From Synergistales bacterium (GTDB taxonomy: Bacteria; Synergistota; Synergistia; Synergistales; Aminobacteriaceae): a stretch of 27,687 nt of DNA. A program made the translations under genes and the position numbers. The notes under the pieces are model-generated. The model did no database searches, had not been told where the DNA came from, and saw only the letters and a program-made list of their open reading frames with translations. The stretch covers positions 1-27,687 of the forward strand of contig BNVH01000050.1 of the NCBI GenBank assembly GCA_025997955.1, written 5' to 3'. Below, in pieces: positions 1-7,465 of the stretch; position 1 is the first letter of the stretch, and each line of letters starts with the position of its first letter.

Positions 1-128
1 TCCGCGACACAGATATGGCCAAGGAAATGATGAACTTCTCCAAGCTCCAGATCATGCTTCAGGCTGGCACCAGCATGTTGGCGCAGGCCAACGCTCTGCC
101 TCAGAACGTATTGAGCCTGGTCCGGTAG
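1..128 (+). CDS. flagellin, C-terminal end (partial)
   Basis: An open frame enters from the left edge (first full codon at base 3) and stops with TAG at 126-128. The visible 41 residues include MAKEMMNFSKLQIMLQAGTS, then MLAQANALPQNVLSLVR. This is the conserved D0 helix at the flagellin C-terminus, with the usual ending Q-A-N-x-x-P-Q-x-V-L-x-L. In the assembled filament this helix packs in the inner core. flaG follows on the same strand, which fits a flagellar locus. The upstream part of the gene is outside the window, so length and central domains cannot be judged. Confidence 0.93.
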   Translation, partial: RDTDMAKEMMNFSKLQIMLQAGTSMLAQANALPQNVLSLVR

Positions 129-148
129 ATTTAAGTCTGAAAGTCGTA

Positions 149-172
149 GGGGCGGACACATGTGTCCGCCCC
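149..172 (+). terminator. perfect palindromic hairpin after flagellin
   Basis: A 24-base perfect palindrome, GGGGCGGACACA followed by its exact reverse complement, starts 20 bases after the flagellin stop. It is followed by TTATAC rather than a long T run. It probably ends or protects the flagellin mRNA. A related hairpin with the same GGGGCG-AC / GT-CGCCCC outline lies at 26906-26930, so it may belong to a dispersed hairpin repeat family. Confidence 0.6.
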
Positions 173-465
173 TTATACGCAAAGCAAATCGGAATTATCT
201 TGAAAGTGTGATAGAATAGAGCCAACGAAAGGGGAGTCAGCCCTATTCAAAATTTTACCCCTAAGTTAGCGGGCTCGCCATTCAAGAAGTTCCCGGATTA
301 GGCGGACTATCCAGTACAGAGCAGCGGCAAGATGTAATAACCTTGGTCGGGTCATCTTACCGCTGCGTCTGCCTTTGGATTTAACGCGTTTTCGCATTTC
401 ATCAAAGGAAAGTAAGCTCTCTCTTTTCAAATTTTATCAACACTTTTTTTGAGAGGCGATAAGAC
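173..465 (+). other. long leader/intergenic region before flaG
   Basis: These 293 bases hold no convincing gene. A TGATAGAAT sequence (209-217) reads as an extended -10 element (TGn followed by TAGAAT at 212-217). If used, it gives a leader of about 240 bases before flaG. Within that leader is a 14-bp stem-loop (321-366, listed separately). I looked for c-di-GMP riboswitch cores, which often precede flagellar genes, and for a sigma-28 promoter, and recognised neither. A purine-rich GAGAGG motif sits just before the flaG ATG. Confidence 0.4.
321..366 (+). promoter_or_regulatory. large stem-loop in flaG leader
   Basis: GCAGCGGCAAGATG (321-334) pairs with CATCTTACCGCTGC (353-366) through 13 of 14 positions, the one exception being an A-C mismatch. 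The loop is 18 bases. No T run follows, so it is not an ordinary intrinsic terminator. It lies about 100 bases upstream of the flaG start, inside the presumed leader RNA, and could control flaG translation or mRNA stability. The function is inferred from position only. Confidence 0.45.
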
Positions 466-1005
466 ATGGAAGTCAAGGTCTTGAGCAAAGATTTTTTGGG
501 CGACGACTCGGAGACAACGCGTCACGCTCTAAAACTTGACACGATAAAGCGCGTGGATAATCTCAAGTTTAAGATAAAGAGCAAACCCAACGCGCCAAAA
601 CAACCGAGGGCCGCGAAGATAGGCGCTACATACTCTAAGCCGCCCACTATTTTGTCCGCCGCAAACGCGGCGCTTGCCCCTGAGCGACTGACAGTCGCGG
701 GCGGTTTGTCATGGAAGGATGAATACCCGCCTCTGAGCGAGGATGAAAAGCGTGAGGCCTTAAAAGGCGCCGCCGATGTTTTGTCTATGTTCGACCGATC
801 TCTGAAATACGAGGTCATAGAAGAAGCGAAGATTGTACAGCTCCATGTCATAGACAACCGCGACGGCAAGGTGGTGCGCAAAGTTCCGGTGGATCTTGTA
901 GTGGAGTTTATCAAAGCCGTGAAGGAGAAATTAGACGACGTAGGGAGCGAGTCCGACGAGCTATACGAGATAGACGAGCCGGAAGGATTGGACGTAAAGG
1001 CGTAA
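466..1005 (+). CDS. flaG: FlaG family flagellar protein
   Basis: A 179-residue protein starting at ATG with GAGAGG about 10 bases upstream. Residues ~105-158 match the FlaG core: a polar strand LKYEVIEEAKIVQLHVID, then NRDGKVVRKVPVDLVVEF and a basic-acidic helix. Known FlaG proteins are encoded next to flagellin or fliD and influence filament length; the biochemical mechanism is poorly defined. The first ~100 residues are low-complexity and Lys/Pro/Ala rich, longer than in many FlaG proteins (commonly ~120 residues), and not recognisable. Its place directly after flagellin supports the call. A strong terminator follows, so it forms a single-gene or flagellin-linked transcript. Confidence 0.85.
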   Translation: MEVKVLSKDFLGDDSETTRHALKLDTIKRVDNLKFKIKSKPNAPKQPRAAKIGATYSKPPTILSAANAALAPERLTVAGGLSWKDEYPPLSEDEKREALKGAADVLSMFDRSLKYEVIEEAKIVQLHVIDNRDGKVVRKVPVDLVVEFIKAVKEKLDDVGSESDELYEIDEPEGLDVKA

Positions 1006-1054
1006 TTAAGTGCATGATTTCACGCTTTAATAATGCGGATAAGTTCCGCGATGG

Positions 1055-1089
1055 CTCGTATTAGTTCAGCCAGAGCTAATACGAGTTTT
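1055..1089 (+). terminator. rho-independent terminator after flaG
   Basis: CTCGTATTAGTTC (1055-1067) pairs with GAGCTAATACGAG (1073-1085), one pair being G-U. The loop is 5 bases (AGCCA) and TTTT follows directly. It lies 50 bases past the flaG stop. Confidence 0.88.
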
Positions 1090-1114
1090 GTTATTTCGGC
1101 CATGCAATCACCCA

Positions 1115-1145
1115 TTGCCCGGCTTTATGATATATATGATATAAT
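1115..1145 (+). promoter_or_regulatory. sigma-70-type promoter for speD
   Basis: TTGCCC (1115-1120) and a consensus TATAAT (1140-1145) are separated by 19 bases, between the flaG terminator and speD. The spacing is slightly long, but the -10 is perfect. The same layout (TTGCCG, 19 bases, TATAAT) occurs in front of the ACP gene at 17884-17914. Confidence 0.6.
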
Positions 1146-1198
1146 GTAGGTGTAGCGTTATAAATCGACCGAGGTTTCATCAGGGGAGGCGTGAGAAA

Positions 1199-1612
1199 TT
1201 GTCGCCAAAGGGGATTCATTTTATCGTTGAGGCATCAGGCTGCGGAGAGGTTATCACCAATGTCTCAAGGCTTCAGGATATTCTTGTGGAGGCCGCGAAG
1301 CAGGCAAACGCGCAGGTTTGGTCTGTTTCGTTCAACAAGTTTCCGCCGGACGGCGTGAGCGGCGTCGTCGTTATAAGCGAGTCCCATTTGGCGGTGCACA
1401 CCTGGCCTGAGGTCAACTATATGGCCCTTGATATATATACGTGCGGCGAAAAGAGTATGCCGTTCAAAGCCGTAGAATATGTCCTAAAAGCCATTGACGC
1501 CAAGCGCAGCCACATCACGGAGATAACGCGCGGACTTGACGACAACGACGAGGTATACTATCACTCTTTCGTGACCTGGGAAGAAACCCTGAAGAAAAAC
1601 GGATCCCTGTAG
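1199..1612 (+). CDS. speD: S-adenosylmethionine decarboxylase proenzyme
   Basis: A 137-residue protein of the small bacterial SpeD class. It decarboxylates S-adenosylmethionine to supply aminopropyl groups for spermidine synthesis. The self-cleavage motif SESHLAVHTWPE is at residues 60-71: the chain is expected to cut before Ser62, which becomes the pyruvoyl cofactor. His67 and Cys82 (YTCG) match the family's processing and proton-donor residues. The start is TTG at 1199, supported by GGGGAGG 9 bases upstream (1183-1189). Its own promoter and an upstream terminator suggest independent expression. No speE is visible next to it. The gene converges on recO with 5 bases between stops. Confidence 0.95.
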   Translation: MSPKGIHFIVEASGCGEVITNVSRLQDILVEAAKQANAQVWSVSFNKFPPDGVSGVVVISESHLAVHTWPEVNYMALDIYTCGEKSMPFKAVEYVLKAIDAKRSHITEITRGLDDNDEVYYHSFVTWEETLKKNGSL

Positions 1613-1617
1613 GGGCT

Positions 1618-2265
1618 TTATACCTCCTCAAAAAATGTCATAGCGTACCGTGACGCTTTTGCGAAGTCGGACGCGAAGTTCAATATGGTGTCCGTAAAAC
1701 CGCTATCGTTTTGGGCCTCGCTCAAAAGGGGGGCGGTTTTTGTGGCGGCCACGATTTTCAAAATTTCTTCGCCGGATGTCTCTATACCAAGAGGAGAAAA
1801 AAAATCCTCCCAGGCGGGCGCGAGTCCCCAAAGTCTGAGCCACCTCCATAAAAAACGCCACTCAGCGGCCGAGGCCGGGAAAGCGGCCGGGCCGTCCATG
1901 AGCTTCATGCTCCAGTAGAGGTTTGAGAGAAGCGCGTCAGACGGATGCTCCATTATGACGCGCCGCTTCAGGAGCTTGGCGAAGCCAACTGAGGCGAAAA
2001 GCGCGTCGCGCCTGCCGCGTAGCTTCAGCATGTCGTCCGCTATATCGGCGCACTTGAGCCGCCTTTTCCCCTGTGCGCCGTATAGCGAAAAAGTCCCCCA
2101 CATTAAGGGTTCTGTAGCTCCGCCGAAGCGCGCCCGCGAGGAGTTCGCGCCCTTAGCCGATACGTAGACCAAGCCAAAGCCCTTCAAAAAAAGCGTCAAA
2201 AGAACGTCGTTCTCTCCGGCGAAGCGACGCCCGAGCGTCACGCCGGAGGCGAGGTCGAAGTTCAT
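1618..2265 (-). CDS. recO: DNA repair protein RecO
   Basis: A 215-residue protein, near the usual 220-250 for RecO. RecO binds single-stranded DNA and, with RecR (and RecF), loads RecA onto SSB-coated gaps. The N-terminal OB-fold is visible as ASGVTLGRRFAGENDVLLTL followed by GLVYVSAKGANSS. The mostly helical C-terminal part (LKLRGRRDALFASVGFAKLL) follows. The zinc-finger cysteines found in some RecO proteins are absent. The start ATG overlaps the era stop as ATGA, so it is translationally coupled; era-recO neighbours are common in bacteria. It is the last gene of the leftward run. Confidence 0.88.
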   Translation of the reverse strand: MNFDLASGVTLGRRFAGENDVLLTLFLKGFGLVYVSAKGANSSRARFGGATEPLMWGTFSLYGAQGKRRLKCADIADDMLKLRGRRDALFASVGFAKLLKRRVIMEHPSDALLSNLYWSMKLMDGPAAFPASAAEWRFLWRWLRLWGLAPAWEDFFSPLGIETSGEEILKIVAATKTAPLLSEAQNDSGFTDTILNFASDFAKASRYAMTFFEEV

Positions 2266-3182
2266 ACTTTATACCCCAAGCGCCTCAATACAGCTGCCGA
2301 CTCTCTCCAATGCGGCGAGACCTTCACCCAAAGCTCGAGATACGTCTCGTGTCCGGTGGCGTCTTCAAGATATTTTCTGCTCCTCACTCCGATTTTCTTG
2401 AGCATGGCGCCGCCTGAGCCTATGATTATGGCCTTTTGGCCGCCCGTCTCCACCAACAAAGATGCTCTGATGTATAGCTTTTTGCGGTCTGGGTATTCGT
2501 CCGGGCTTTTGTATTCGTCTATCTCCACGGCTACGCAGTGCGGCACCTCGTCGCGCAGGAGGTCGAGGGCGGCGCTTCGCACAAGCTCCGCGGCCATAAA
2601 GCGCTCCGTGCCGTCCATCAATATACTCGCGTCAAACCGAGGCTCGCCAATTGGCAAAAACGGCAGGCAAGAATCGATGAAATCAAAAAGCCCGCGTCCG
2701 TTCTTGGAGGAGATGGCCACGCAGGCCGAGACTTTGCCGAGGCGCGGTCGGTACGTATCAAAGGCCATCTCAGGCTCGCCCTTGTCGCACTTTGTGGCCG
2801 TCAATATTATATTTTTTTTGAAATCAGCGAGCGTCGATATGGCTTCTTTATCTTCTGCTCCCACTTCACGGTCGGAGGCCTCCACGAGATAACATACCAA
2901 GTCGGCGGCGGCAAGCGCGTTTTGGACTGAGTCGATAAGGAAGCGACCGAGTTTGTTTTTGGGGATATGAATGCCGGGGGTGTCGGCGAATATTATTTGG
3001 CTCGGCGGCGCGAGCGGGCGTTCTTCATTGTATATAAAGCGCGTTTCGTTGCGCGTAGTTTGGGGCTTTGGGGAGACTATGGCGGCTTTTGTTTTGAGAA
3101 TGGCGTTTATCAGAGACGACTTGCCCACGTTGGGGCGTCCGACCAACGCCGCTATGCCGCAGCGAAACCGTGAAGAGATCAT
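2262..3182 (-). CDS. era: GTPase Era
   Basis: A 306-residue protein of standard Era length. Era is an essential GTPase that binds the 3' end of 16S rRNA and helps mature the 30S subunit. The GTPase domain shows G1 GRPNVGKSS (residues 15-23), G3 DTPG in FADTPGIHIPKNKLG, and G4 as TKCD. The C-terminal KH domain carries the family signature IIGSGGAMLKKIGVRSRKYL followed by LELWVKVSPHWRE. The start ATG overlaps the cdd stop (ATGA) and its stop overlaps the recO start, so cdd-era-recO are tightly coupled. Confidence 0.97.
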   Translation of the reverse strand: MISSRFRCGIAALVGRPNVGKSSLINAILKTKAAIVSPKPQTTRNETRFIYNEERPLAPPSQIIFADTPGIHIPKNKLGRFLIDSVQNALAAADLVCYLVEASDREVGAEDKEAISTLADFKKNIILTATKCDKGEPEMAFDTYRPRLGKVSACVAISSKNGRGLFDFIDSCLPFLPIGEPRFDASILMDGTERFMAAELVRSAALDLLRDEVPHCVAVEIDEYKSPDEYPDRKKLYIRASLLVETGGQKAIIIGSGGAMLKKIGVRSRKYLEDATGHETYLELWVKVSPHWRESAAVLRRLGYKV

Positions 3183-3613
3183 TCGTGTCTTTTCTCAAGA
3201 GAGAAGCTGAGGGGCAGCAACTCGTATGCCTTTATCAGGATTATCCTGTTGGGGGACTCCAAGACAACGGTCATATCTTCGTTAAACTCCATCAGCACCT
3301 GGCGGCACGCGCCGCATGGAGGGCACGGCGTGCCGGACATTCCGCCCACCACAGCTATGGCCACAGGGTCGAGATGCCCCATAGCTATCATGCTCGCGAT
3401 GGCGTTTCGCTCCGCGCAGAGGCTCATCCCGTAGGACGCGTTTTCGACGTTGCAACCCAAAATGACGCAGCCGTCAGAGGTCAAAAGCGCCGCGCCCACT
3501 TTGAAGCCGGAATAGGGCGCGTAGGCGCGCGTAGCCGCCGTCCGCGCTCTTTGAACGAGCGACTCCGCCGGCGTGTCAGGCCAAGGCCAGCTGATTTTGC
3601 GATCTTCCGCCAT
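3179..3613 (-). CDS. cdd: cytidine deaminase
   Basis: A 144-residue zinc enzyme of the homotetrameric class, converting cytidine and deoxycytidine to uridine and deoxyuridine in pyrimidine salvage. The catalytic motifs are CAERNAI (zinc-binding Cys and the proton-shuttling Glu) and PCPPCGACRQVLMEF (two more zinc cysteines). I place the start at the ATG of MAEDRK, because AAAGGGG lies 11 bases upstream. An in-frame TTG seven codons earlier (3634) falls on top of that ribosome-binding site. The gene is 81 bases downstream of the tsaD stop and overlaps era by 4 bases. Cdd next to Era is a frequent arrangement. Confidence 0.94.
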   Translation of the reverse strand: MAEDRKISWPWPDTPAESLVQRARTAATRAYAPYSGFKVGAALLTSDGCVILGCNVENASYGMSLCAERNAIASMIAMGHLDPVAIAVVGGMSGTPCPPCGACRQVLMEFNEDMTVVLESPNRIILIKAYELLPLSFSLEKRHE

Positions 3614-3694
3614 CGGGAAAACAGCCCCTTTCAAGAATATGACTCTACTCTTTATATTACCATAAAAATATCACACTCACCCCTTGGTAGTATT

Positions 3695-4714
3695 TTAGGA
3701 CAGCGCCAATGAGGGGTCAGGCGCAAAGGGCGCAAAGGGCGTGCGGCCACCGTTATCCGAGTGGCGCATGAACGCGTTTCGTCCGGCCATAGCTATCATG
3801 GCGGCGTTGTCCGTGCAGCGCGAGACGCGCGGCAAGTGCGCTCTCCACCGCCTCCTTTCGTCCGTCAAAGACGCGCGAAGCGCGCTGTTTGCCGCCACTC
3901 CGCCCGAGACCGAGACGTCTTTTATCCCGGTTTGACGGACGGCCAGGGCTACTTTCGCTATAAGCGCCTCCGTGACGGCCATCTGAAACGACGCGGATAG
4001 GTCAGCTAAGGGCAAAGACTCTGAACTGTTTTTAAGCTTATTTATTTGCCACAAAAGAGCGGTCTTGAGGCCGCTGAAGCTGAACTCTATTTTGCCGGTG
4101 TTCTTCAAAGGGATAGGAAACTCGAAAGCGCATGGGTCTCCGCCATGCGCCAAGCGGTCTATCTCAGGACCTCCCGGATAGCCAAGGCCCATCATACGAG
4201 CGGCCTTGTCATAGGCTTCGCCCGCCGCGTCGTCGCGCGTGGCGCCAAGGAGCGTGTAGTGGCCAAACGCCTCCACTTTGATTATCTCGGTATGTCCGCC
4301 GGAGACGATAAGCGACAAAAACGGCGGCCTTAGGTCTGAATCCAAAAGCGGCGCGAACAGGTGCCCCTCAAGGTGATTTACACCAATGACGGGTACGTCC
4401 CAGGCCTGAGCGAGCGCAAAGGCCGTCTCAGTCCCAGCGAGAAGCGACCCCATAAGGCCGGGGCCGCGCGTGACCGCTATGAGACCGAGGCGGGGGCCGG
4501 TTATTTTGGCCATTCTCAGCGCGGCGTCCACTATGGGCAGGATGTTTTCGAGGTGCTTTCGCGCGGCGAACTCAGGCACCACGCCGCCAAACGGCGCGTG
4601 GTCTTTTATCTGGCTTGACAGCAGTTCTGAGGCCACCTCACGCTCTCCGCTCAGCACCGCCGCGCCTGTGTCGTCGCAGCTCGTCTCTATGCCGAGAGTG
4701 AAAAAACAGCTCAT
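3695..4714 (-). CDS. tsaD: tRNA N6-threonylcarbamoyladenosine transferase subunit TsaD
   Basis: A 339-residue protein, the expected length. With TsaB and TsaE it transfers threonylcarbamoyl to A37 of tRNAs reading ANN codons. Motifs: N-terminal GIETSCDDT, VTRGPGLMGSL, metal-binding histidines in VNHLEGHLFAP, the ATP-binding LSLIVSGGHTE, and SGGVAANSALR near residue 270, then a conserved CTDNAAMIA. A GAAGG ribosome-binding site lies upstream of the ATG. The gene follows the second ABC transporter gene after 48 bases with no visible terminator, so a housekeeping gene may be partly transcribed from the secretion operon. Confidence 0.97.
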   Translation of the reverse strand: MSCFFTLGIETSCDDTGAAVLSGEREVASELLSSQIKDHAPFGGVVPEFAARKHLENILPIVDAALRMAKITGPRLGLIAVTRGPGLMGSLLAGTETAFALAQAWDVPVIGVNHLEGHLFAPLLDSDLRPPFLSLIVSGGHTEIIKVEAFGHYTLLGATRDDAAGEAYDKAARMMGLGYPGGPEIDRLAHGGDPCAFEFPIPLKNTGKIEFSFSGLKTALLWQINKLKNSSESLPLADLSASFQMAVTEALIAKVALAVRQTGIKDVSVSGGVAANSALRASLTDERRRWRAHLPRVSRCTDNAAMIAMAGRNAFMRHSDNGGRTPFAPFAPDPSLALS

Positions 4715-4727
4715 AATTTTTACCTTC

Positions 4728-4761
4728 TTTCTGACTTCTTTCTAGCTTTTTTCTGACTTCT
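4728..4761 (-). repeat. 22-bp-period imperfect direct repeat before tsaD
   Basis: TTTCTGACTTCT occurs at 4728-4739 and again at 4750-4761, both in a pyrimidine-rich plus strand (purine-rich on the mRNA strand). It fills the gap between the ABC transporter stop and tsaD. The purine-rich mRNA includes the tsaD ribosome-binding region. There is no hairpin and no terminator in this gap. Confidence 0.6.
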
Positions 4762-4762
4762 C

Positions 4763-7465
4763 TCACTCCATTTGCCTTTTAGCGAGTTTGGTGAATATGC
4801 CGTCTAACTTCATCAGCGTTTCGTAGTCGCCCTCTTCCGCGATACGGCCATCCCGCATTACAAAAATTCTGCCTGCGCCCTTTATCGTGCTCAGCCTATG
4901 AGCTATGGTTATCCTCGTCGCTTTTACGTTGTTCATGCTCTCGGTGACGATAGCCTGAGTCGTGTTGTCAAGGGCGCTGGTCGCCTCGTCGAGCAATATT
5001 ATCTTCGGACGGTTGACGAGGCTGCGCGCTATTAGAATCCTCTGCCTCTGCCCGCCAGATATGTTACCCCCGCCCTCGCTTATCATAGTGTTCATCCCCA
5101 TAGGCATGTTTTCGATGTCGCGGTCAAGGCCCACCATGCGGGCTGACTCCCAGGCGTCGTCCATCGTCAGGGGCAGCGTCCCTACGATGTTGGTGAAGAT
5201 ATCGCCGCTCATCAGTTGTCCGTTTTGCAGCACTACGCCCATCTGGCTTCGCGCTGACGACGCGTTCAGGCTGGCCAAGTCCTGACCGTCTAAGTAAATG
5301 GCGCCCTGCGTCGGCGTCTCGAAACCCAACAGAAGGCGGAGGAGCGTGGACTTGCCGCAGCCGGAGGCGCCGACGAACGCTACTGACTCGCCACTCCGCA
5401 CGCGAAAGGATATACCCTTCAACACCGTGGGCGAATCCGGTTCGTAACTGAAAAACACGTTTTTCACCTCTATGTCCCCGCTCAGGACGTTCGCCTCAAT
5501 CTTGTCGTCCATAACCTCCGGCTCGGCCTCCAGAATGGGTTTTATGTTTTTCACATGCGGCGCGACCGTGAAAAGATTGGCCACGTAAGGCACGAGCGAC
5601 ACGAGAGTGGCGTTGAAGCCGGAGAACGCGGCGTAAAAACCCATGTAGGCCGCAGCTGACAGGAGCGGCCCCGCCTTGGGGTCTACCATCGCGGGGCTCA
5701 TCACGAACCAGTAAATAACCATAGTGGTCACGGTAGGCTGGACGACGTTGAGGACGGTCACAAAGCTCGACCGCCACCTCGACTTCAGCTTCCACCTCCA
5801 TTCCTCTCCAAACGCGCGCGCCCACAGGTGAAACGCCGAGCTCTCCGCGCCCTGCAGCCTGAACTTGGAAATTCCGTTCAATATCTGTAGGGTTTGAGCC
5901 GAGGTCCTGTTTGTGGCCTCTATCTCCTTTCCGGCGATGGTTATGAGTTTTTTGTACACGAACGCCGATACGGCGAGATAAATTATCCAAGGGACTGTCA
6001 CTCTAACGCTGAGCTTGGCGCTGTAGTAGAACATGAGAGCCAAGCTCCAGAACGAAAACATCGCGTCGAACAGAGCCGATAGCATATTGTTGTCCAAGAG
6101 CGACGTTATTACCGGTATCGATTGCATTCGGTTTAGGAGGTTTCCCACCTCGTACCGTCTGAAAAAACGCGCCGGCAGAGACAAGAGCTTGGACCAAAGG
6201 GCGTATTCGACGTTTAGCGCGTGAGACTTGACCCGCATGAAGGCGACGCCCCTGACGAGGCCCAGTATGGCCGTTGTGAAGCCCGATACCAACATGACCT
6301 GAGTCACAGTGCCGAGAGCCTGCCTATCATCAATGGGGATTATGTCGCTGAATATCGTCTCGGTTATCATGGGCATGAACACGGCCAAGATTCCCGATAG
6401 GAGGCTTATAACCCATATCGTCCACCAGTCGTGGCTCCAGCTGTTTTTCAGCGCGAATCGCAGAAGGTCCCCGATGCTTAGAGTCTTGGCCGGAAGGCCC
6501 GGGTAGCACACGAACGCGTCATGCCCTATGCTACCCGCCACGTTATCGTCCACATTTATCCCCTGTGGGCGCGACGCGAGGATAAGGCGATATTTTCCGC
6601 TGTCCAAAGGCACTATGGCGGCCATTTCGCGCATGTCTCCGTAGTAGCCTATTAACGTCCCTGAGTCGCTTTTATACCAGTCCTTCGGCAGAGTGACCAA
6701 GCGAAGTTGCATGTTGGCCTTCTTGGCAAGACGCCTCATCAGGGACAGCGAGTCCATTTTAGACGACACGTCAGGCGGAAGTTTTATATTTTCAGTCGCC
6801 GCGCCAAAGTGCTTAGCGACCGTAAATACGGCGAAACGAACTGGGTCACTCGCGTCGCGCCCCAAGTCGCCGGCGCTCTCTAACTCCTTGTACTCGGTGC
6901 TGAGTATGGAGCTTATGGCCGCGAGCATCGTCCTGGCCCTCTGTTTCACCCGATTGAGAGCTCGTTCTTCGCCCCTGCGCTCAAACGCGCCAAACTGAGC
7001 CGATATGAGCATGGAGAGGATTTCCTGATTGAACAAAACCGTCTCGCTCACGGAGGCGTGAGAGCTCAACGTTTCGTCAAACACGCTTTCGTCGTACCAG
7101 CGCGAAACGACGTCGTCGTTTTTTCCAATGAGGAAACGGACAAAGCGCAAGTCGGTCAGGCTCTTGAACCATTCGATAGCACTCCTCGCTAAAACGCCGC
7201 TCTCTACTCGCGCGGTGTCAGTTATCGAAATCTCCGAGTCCGTGACCGCGTAGACCGAGAATTCGAGCGGAGTCCGCGCCTCCGTCGGAGGGAAAAAATT
7301 CCCCCCCGCCTCAAGAGCCGACAAAAACATCTTGTGATAGACTTCTCCCCCATCAGGCGTGACGGCGTAAACCTCGACCTTACCGGACGCTATGCTATAA
7401 AGACACATTTCGCCGGCCGGTATTCTGTAGTACTCTCCCTGTTTAACCGTCGCCCCGACCGTCAT
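4763..7465 (-). CDS. NHLM-type export ABC transporter, permease/ATPase (no peptidase domain)
   Basis: A 900-residue inner-membrane protein resembling the second ABC component of the NHLM (nitrile hydratase leader microcin) family. In order: a cNMP-binding/cupin-like region (residues ~10-100, GEYYRIPAGEMCLYSIASGK), a helical stretch, a degenerate peptidase-like segment (VTLPKDWYKSDSGTLIGYYG), an ABC membrane domain of about six helices, and a C-terminal ATPase. The ATPase has Walker A GASGCGKST near residue 700, signature ISGGQRQR, Walker B IILLDEATSALD and switch His IAHRLS. The start is the ATG of MTVGATV at 7465, which overlaps the previous stop as ATGA; the open frame extends 57 codons further upstream but only as overlap. 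It should pair with the peptidase-bearing transporter. Confidence 0.9.
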   Translation of the reverse strand: MTVGATVKQGEYYRIPAGEMCLYSIASGKVEVYAVTPDGGEVYHKMFLSALEAGGNFFPPTEARTPLEFSVYAVTDSEISITDTARVESGVLARSAIEWFKSLTDLRFVRFLIGKNDDVVSRWYDESVFDETLSSHASVSETVLFNQEILSMLISAQFGAFERRGEERALNRVKQRARTMLAAISSILSTEYKELESAGDLGRDASDPVRFAVFTVAKHFGAATENIKLPPDVSSKMDSLSLMRRLAKKANMQLRLVTLPKDWYKSDSGTLIGYYGDMREMAAIVPLDSGKYRLILASRPQGINVDDNVAGSIGHDAFVCYPGLPAKTLSIGDLLRFALKNSWSHDWWTIWVISLLSGILAVFMPMITETIFSDIIPIDDRQALGTVTQVMLVSGFTTAILGLVRGVAFMRVKSHALNVEYALWSKLLSLPARFFRRYEVGNLLNRMQSIPVITSLLDNNMLSALFDAMFSFWSLALMFYYSAKLSVRVTVPWIIYLAVSAFVYKKLITIAGKEIEATNRTSAQTLQILNGISKFRLQGAESSAFHLWARAFGEEWRWKLKSRWRSSFVTVLNVVQPTVTTMVIYWFVMSPAMVDPKAGPLLSAAAYMGFYAAFSGFNATLVSLVPYVANLFTVAPHVKNIKPILEAEPEVMDDKIEANVLSGDIEVKNVFFSYEPDSPTVLKGISFRVRSGESVAFVGASGCGKSTLLRLLLGFETPTQGAIYLDGQDLASLNASSARSQMGVVLQNGQLMSGDIFTNIVGTLPLTMDDAWESARMVGLDRDIENMPMGMNTMISEGGGNISGGQRQRILIARSLVNRPKIILLDEATSALDNTTQAIVTESMNNVKATRITIAHRLSTIKGAGRIFVMRDGRIAEEGDYETLMKLDGIFTKLAKRQME

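Noticed and set aside
173..465. c-di-GMP or other riboswitch in the flaG leader
   Set aside because: The conserved cores of the c-di-GMP-I and c-di-GMP-II classes, cobalamin and fluoride riboswitches were not found by eye.
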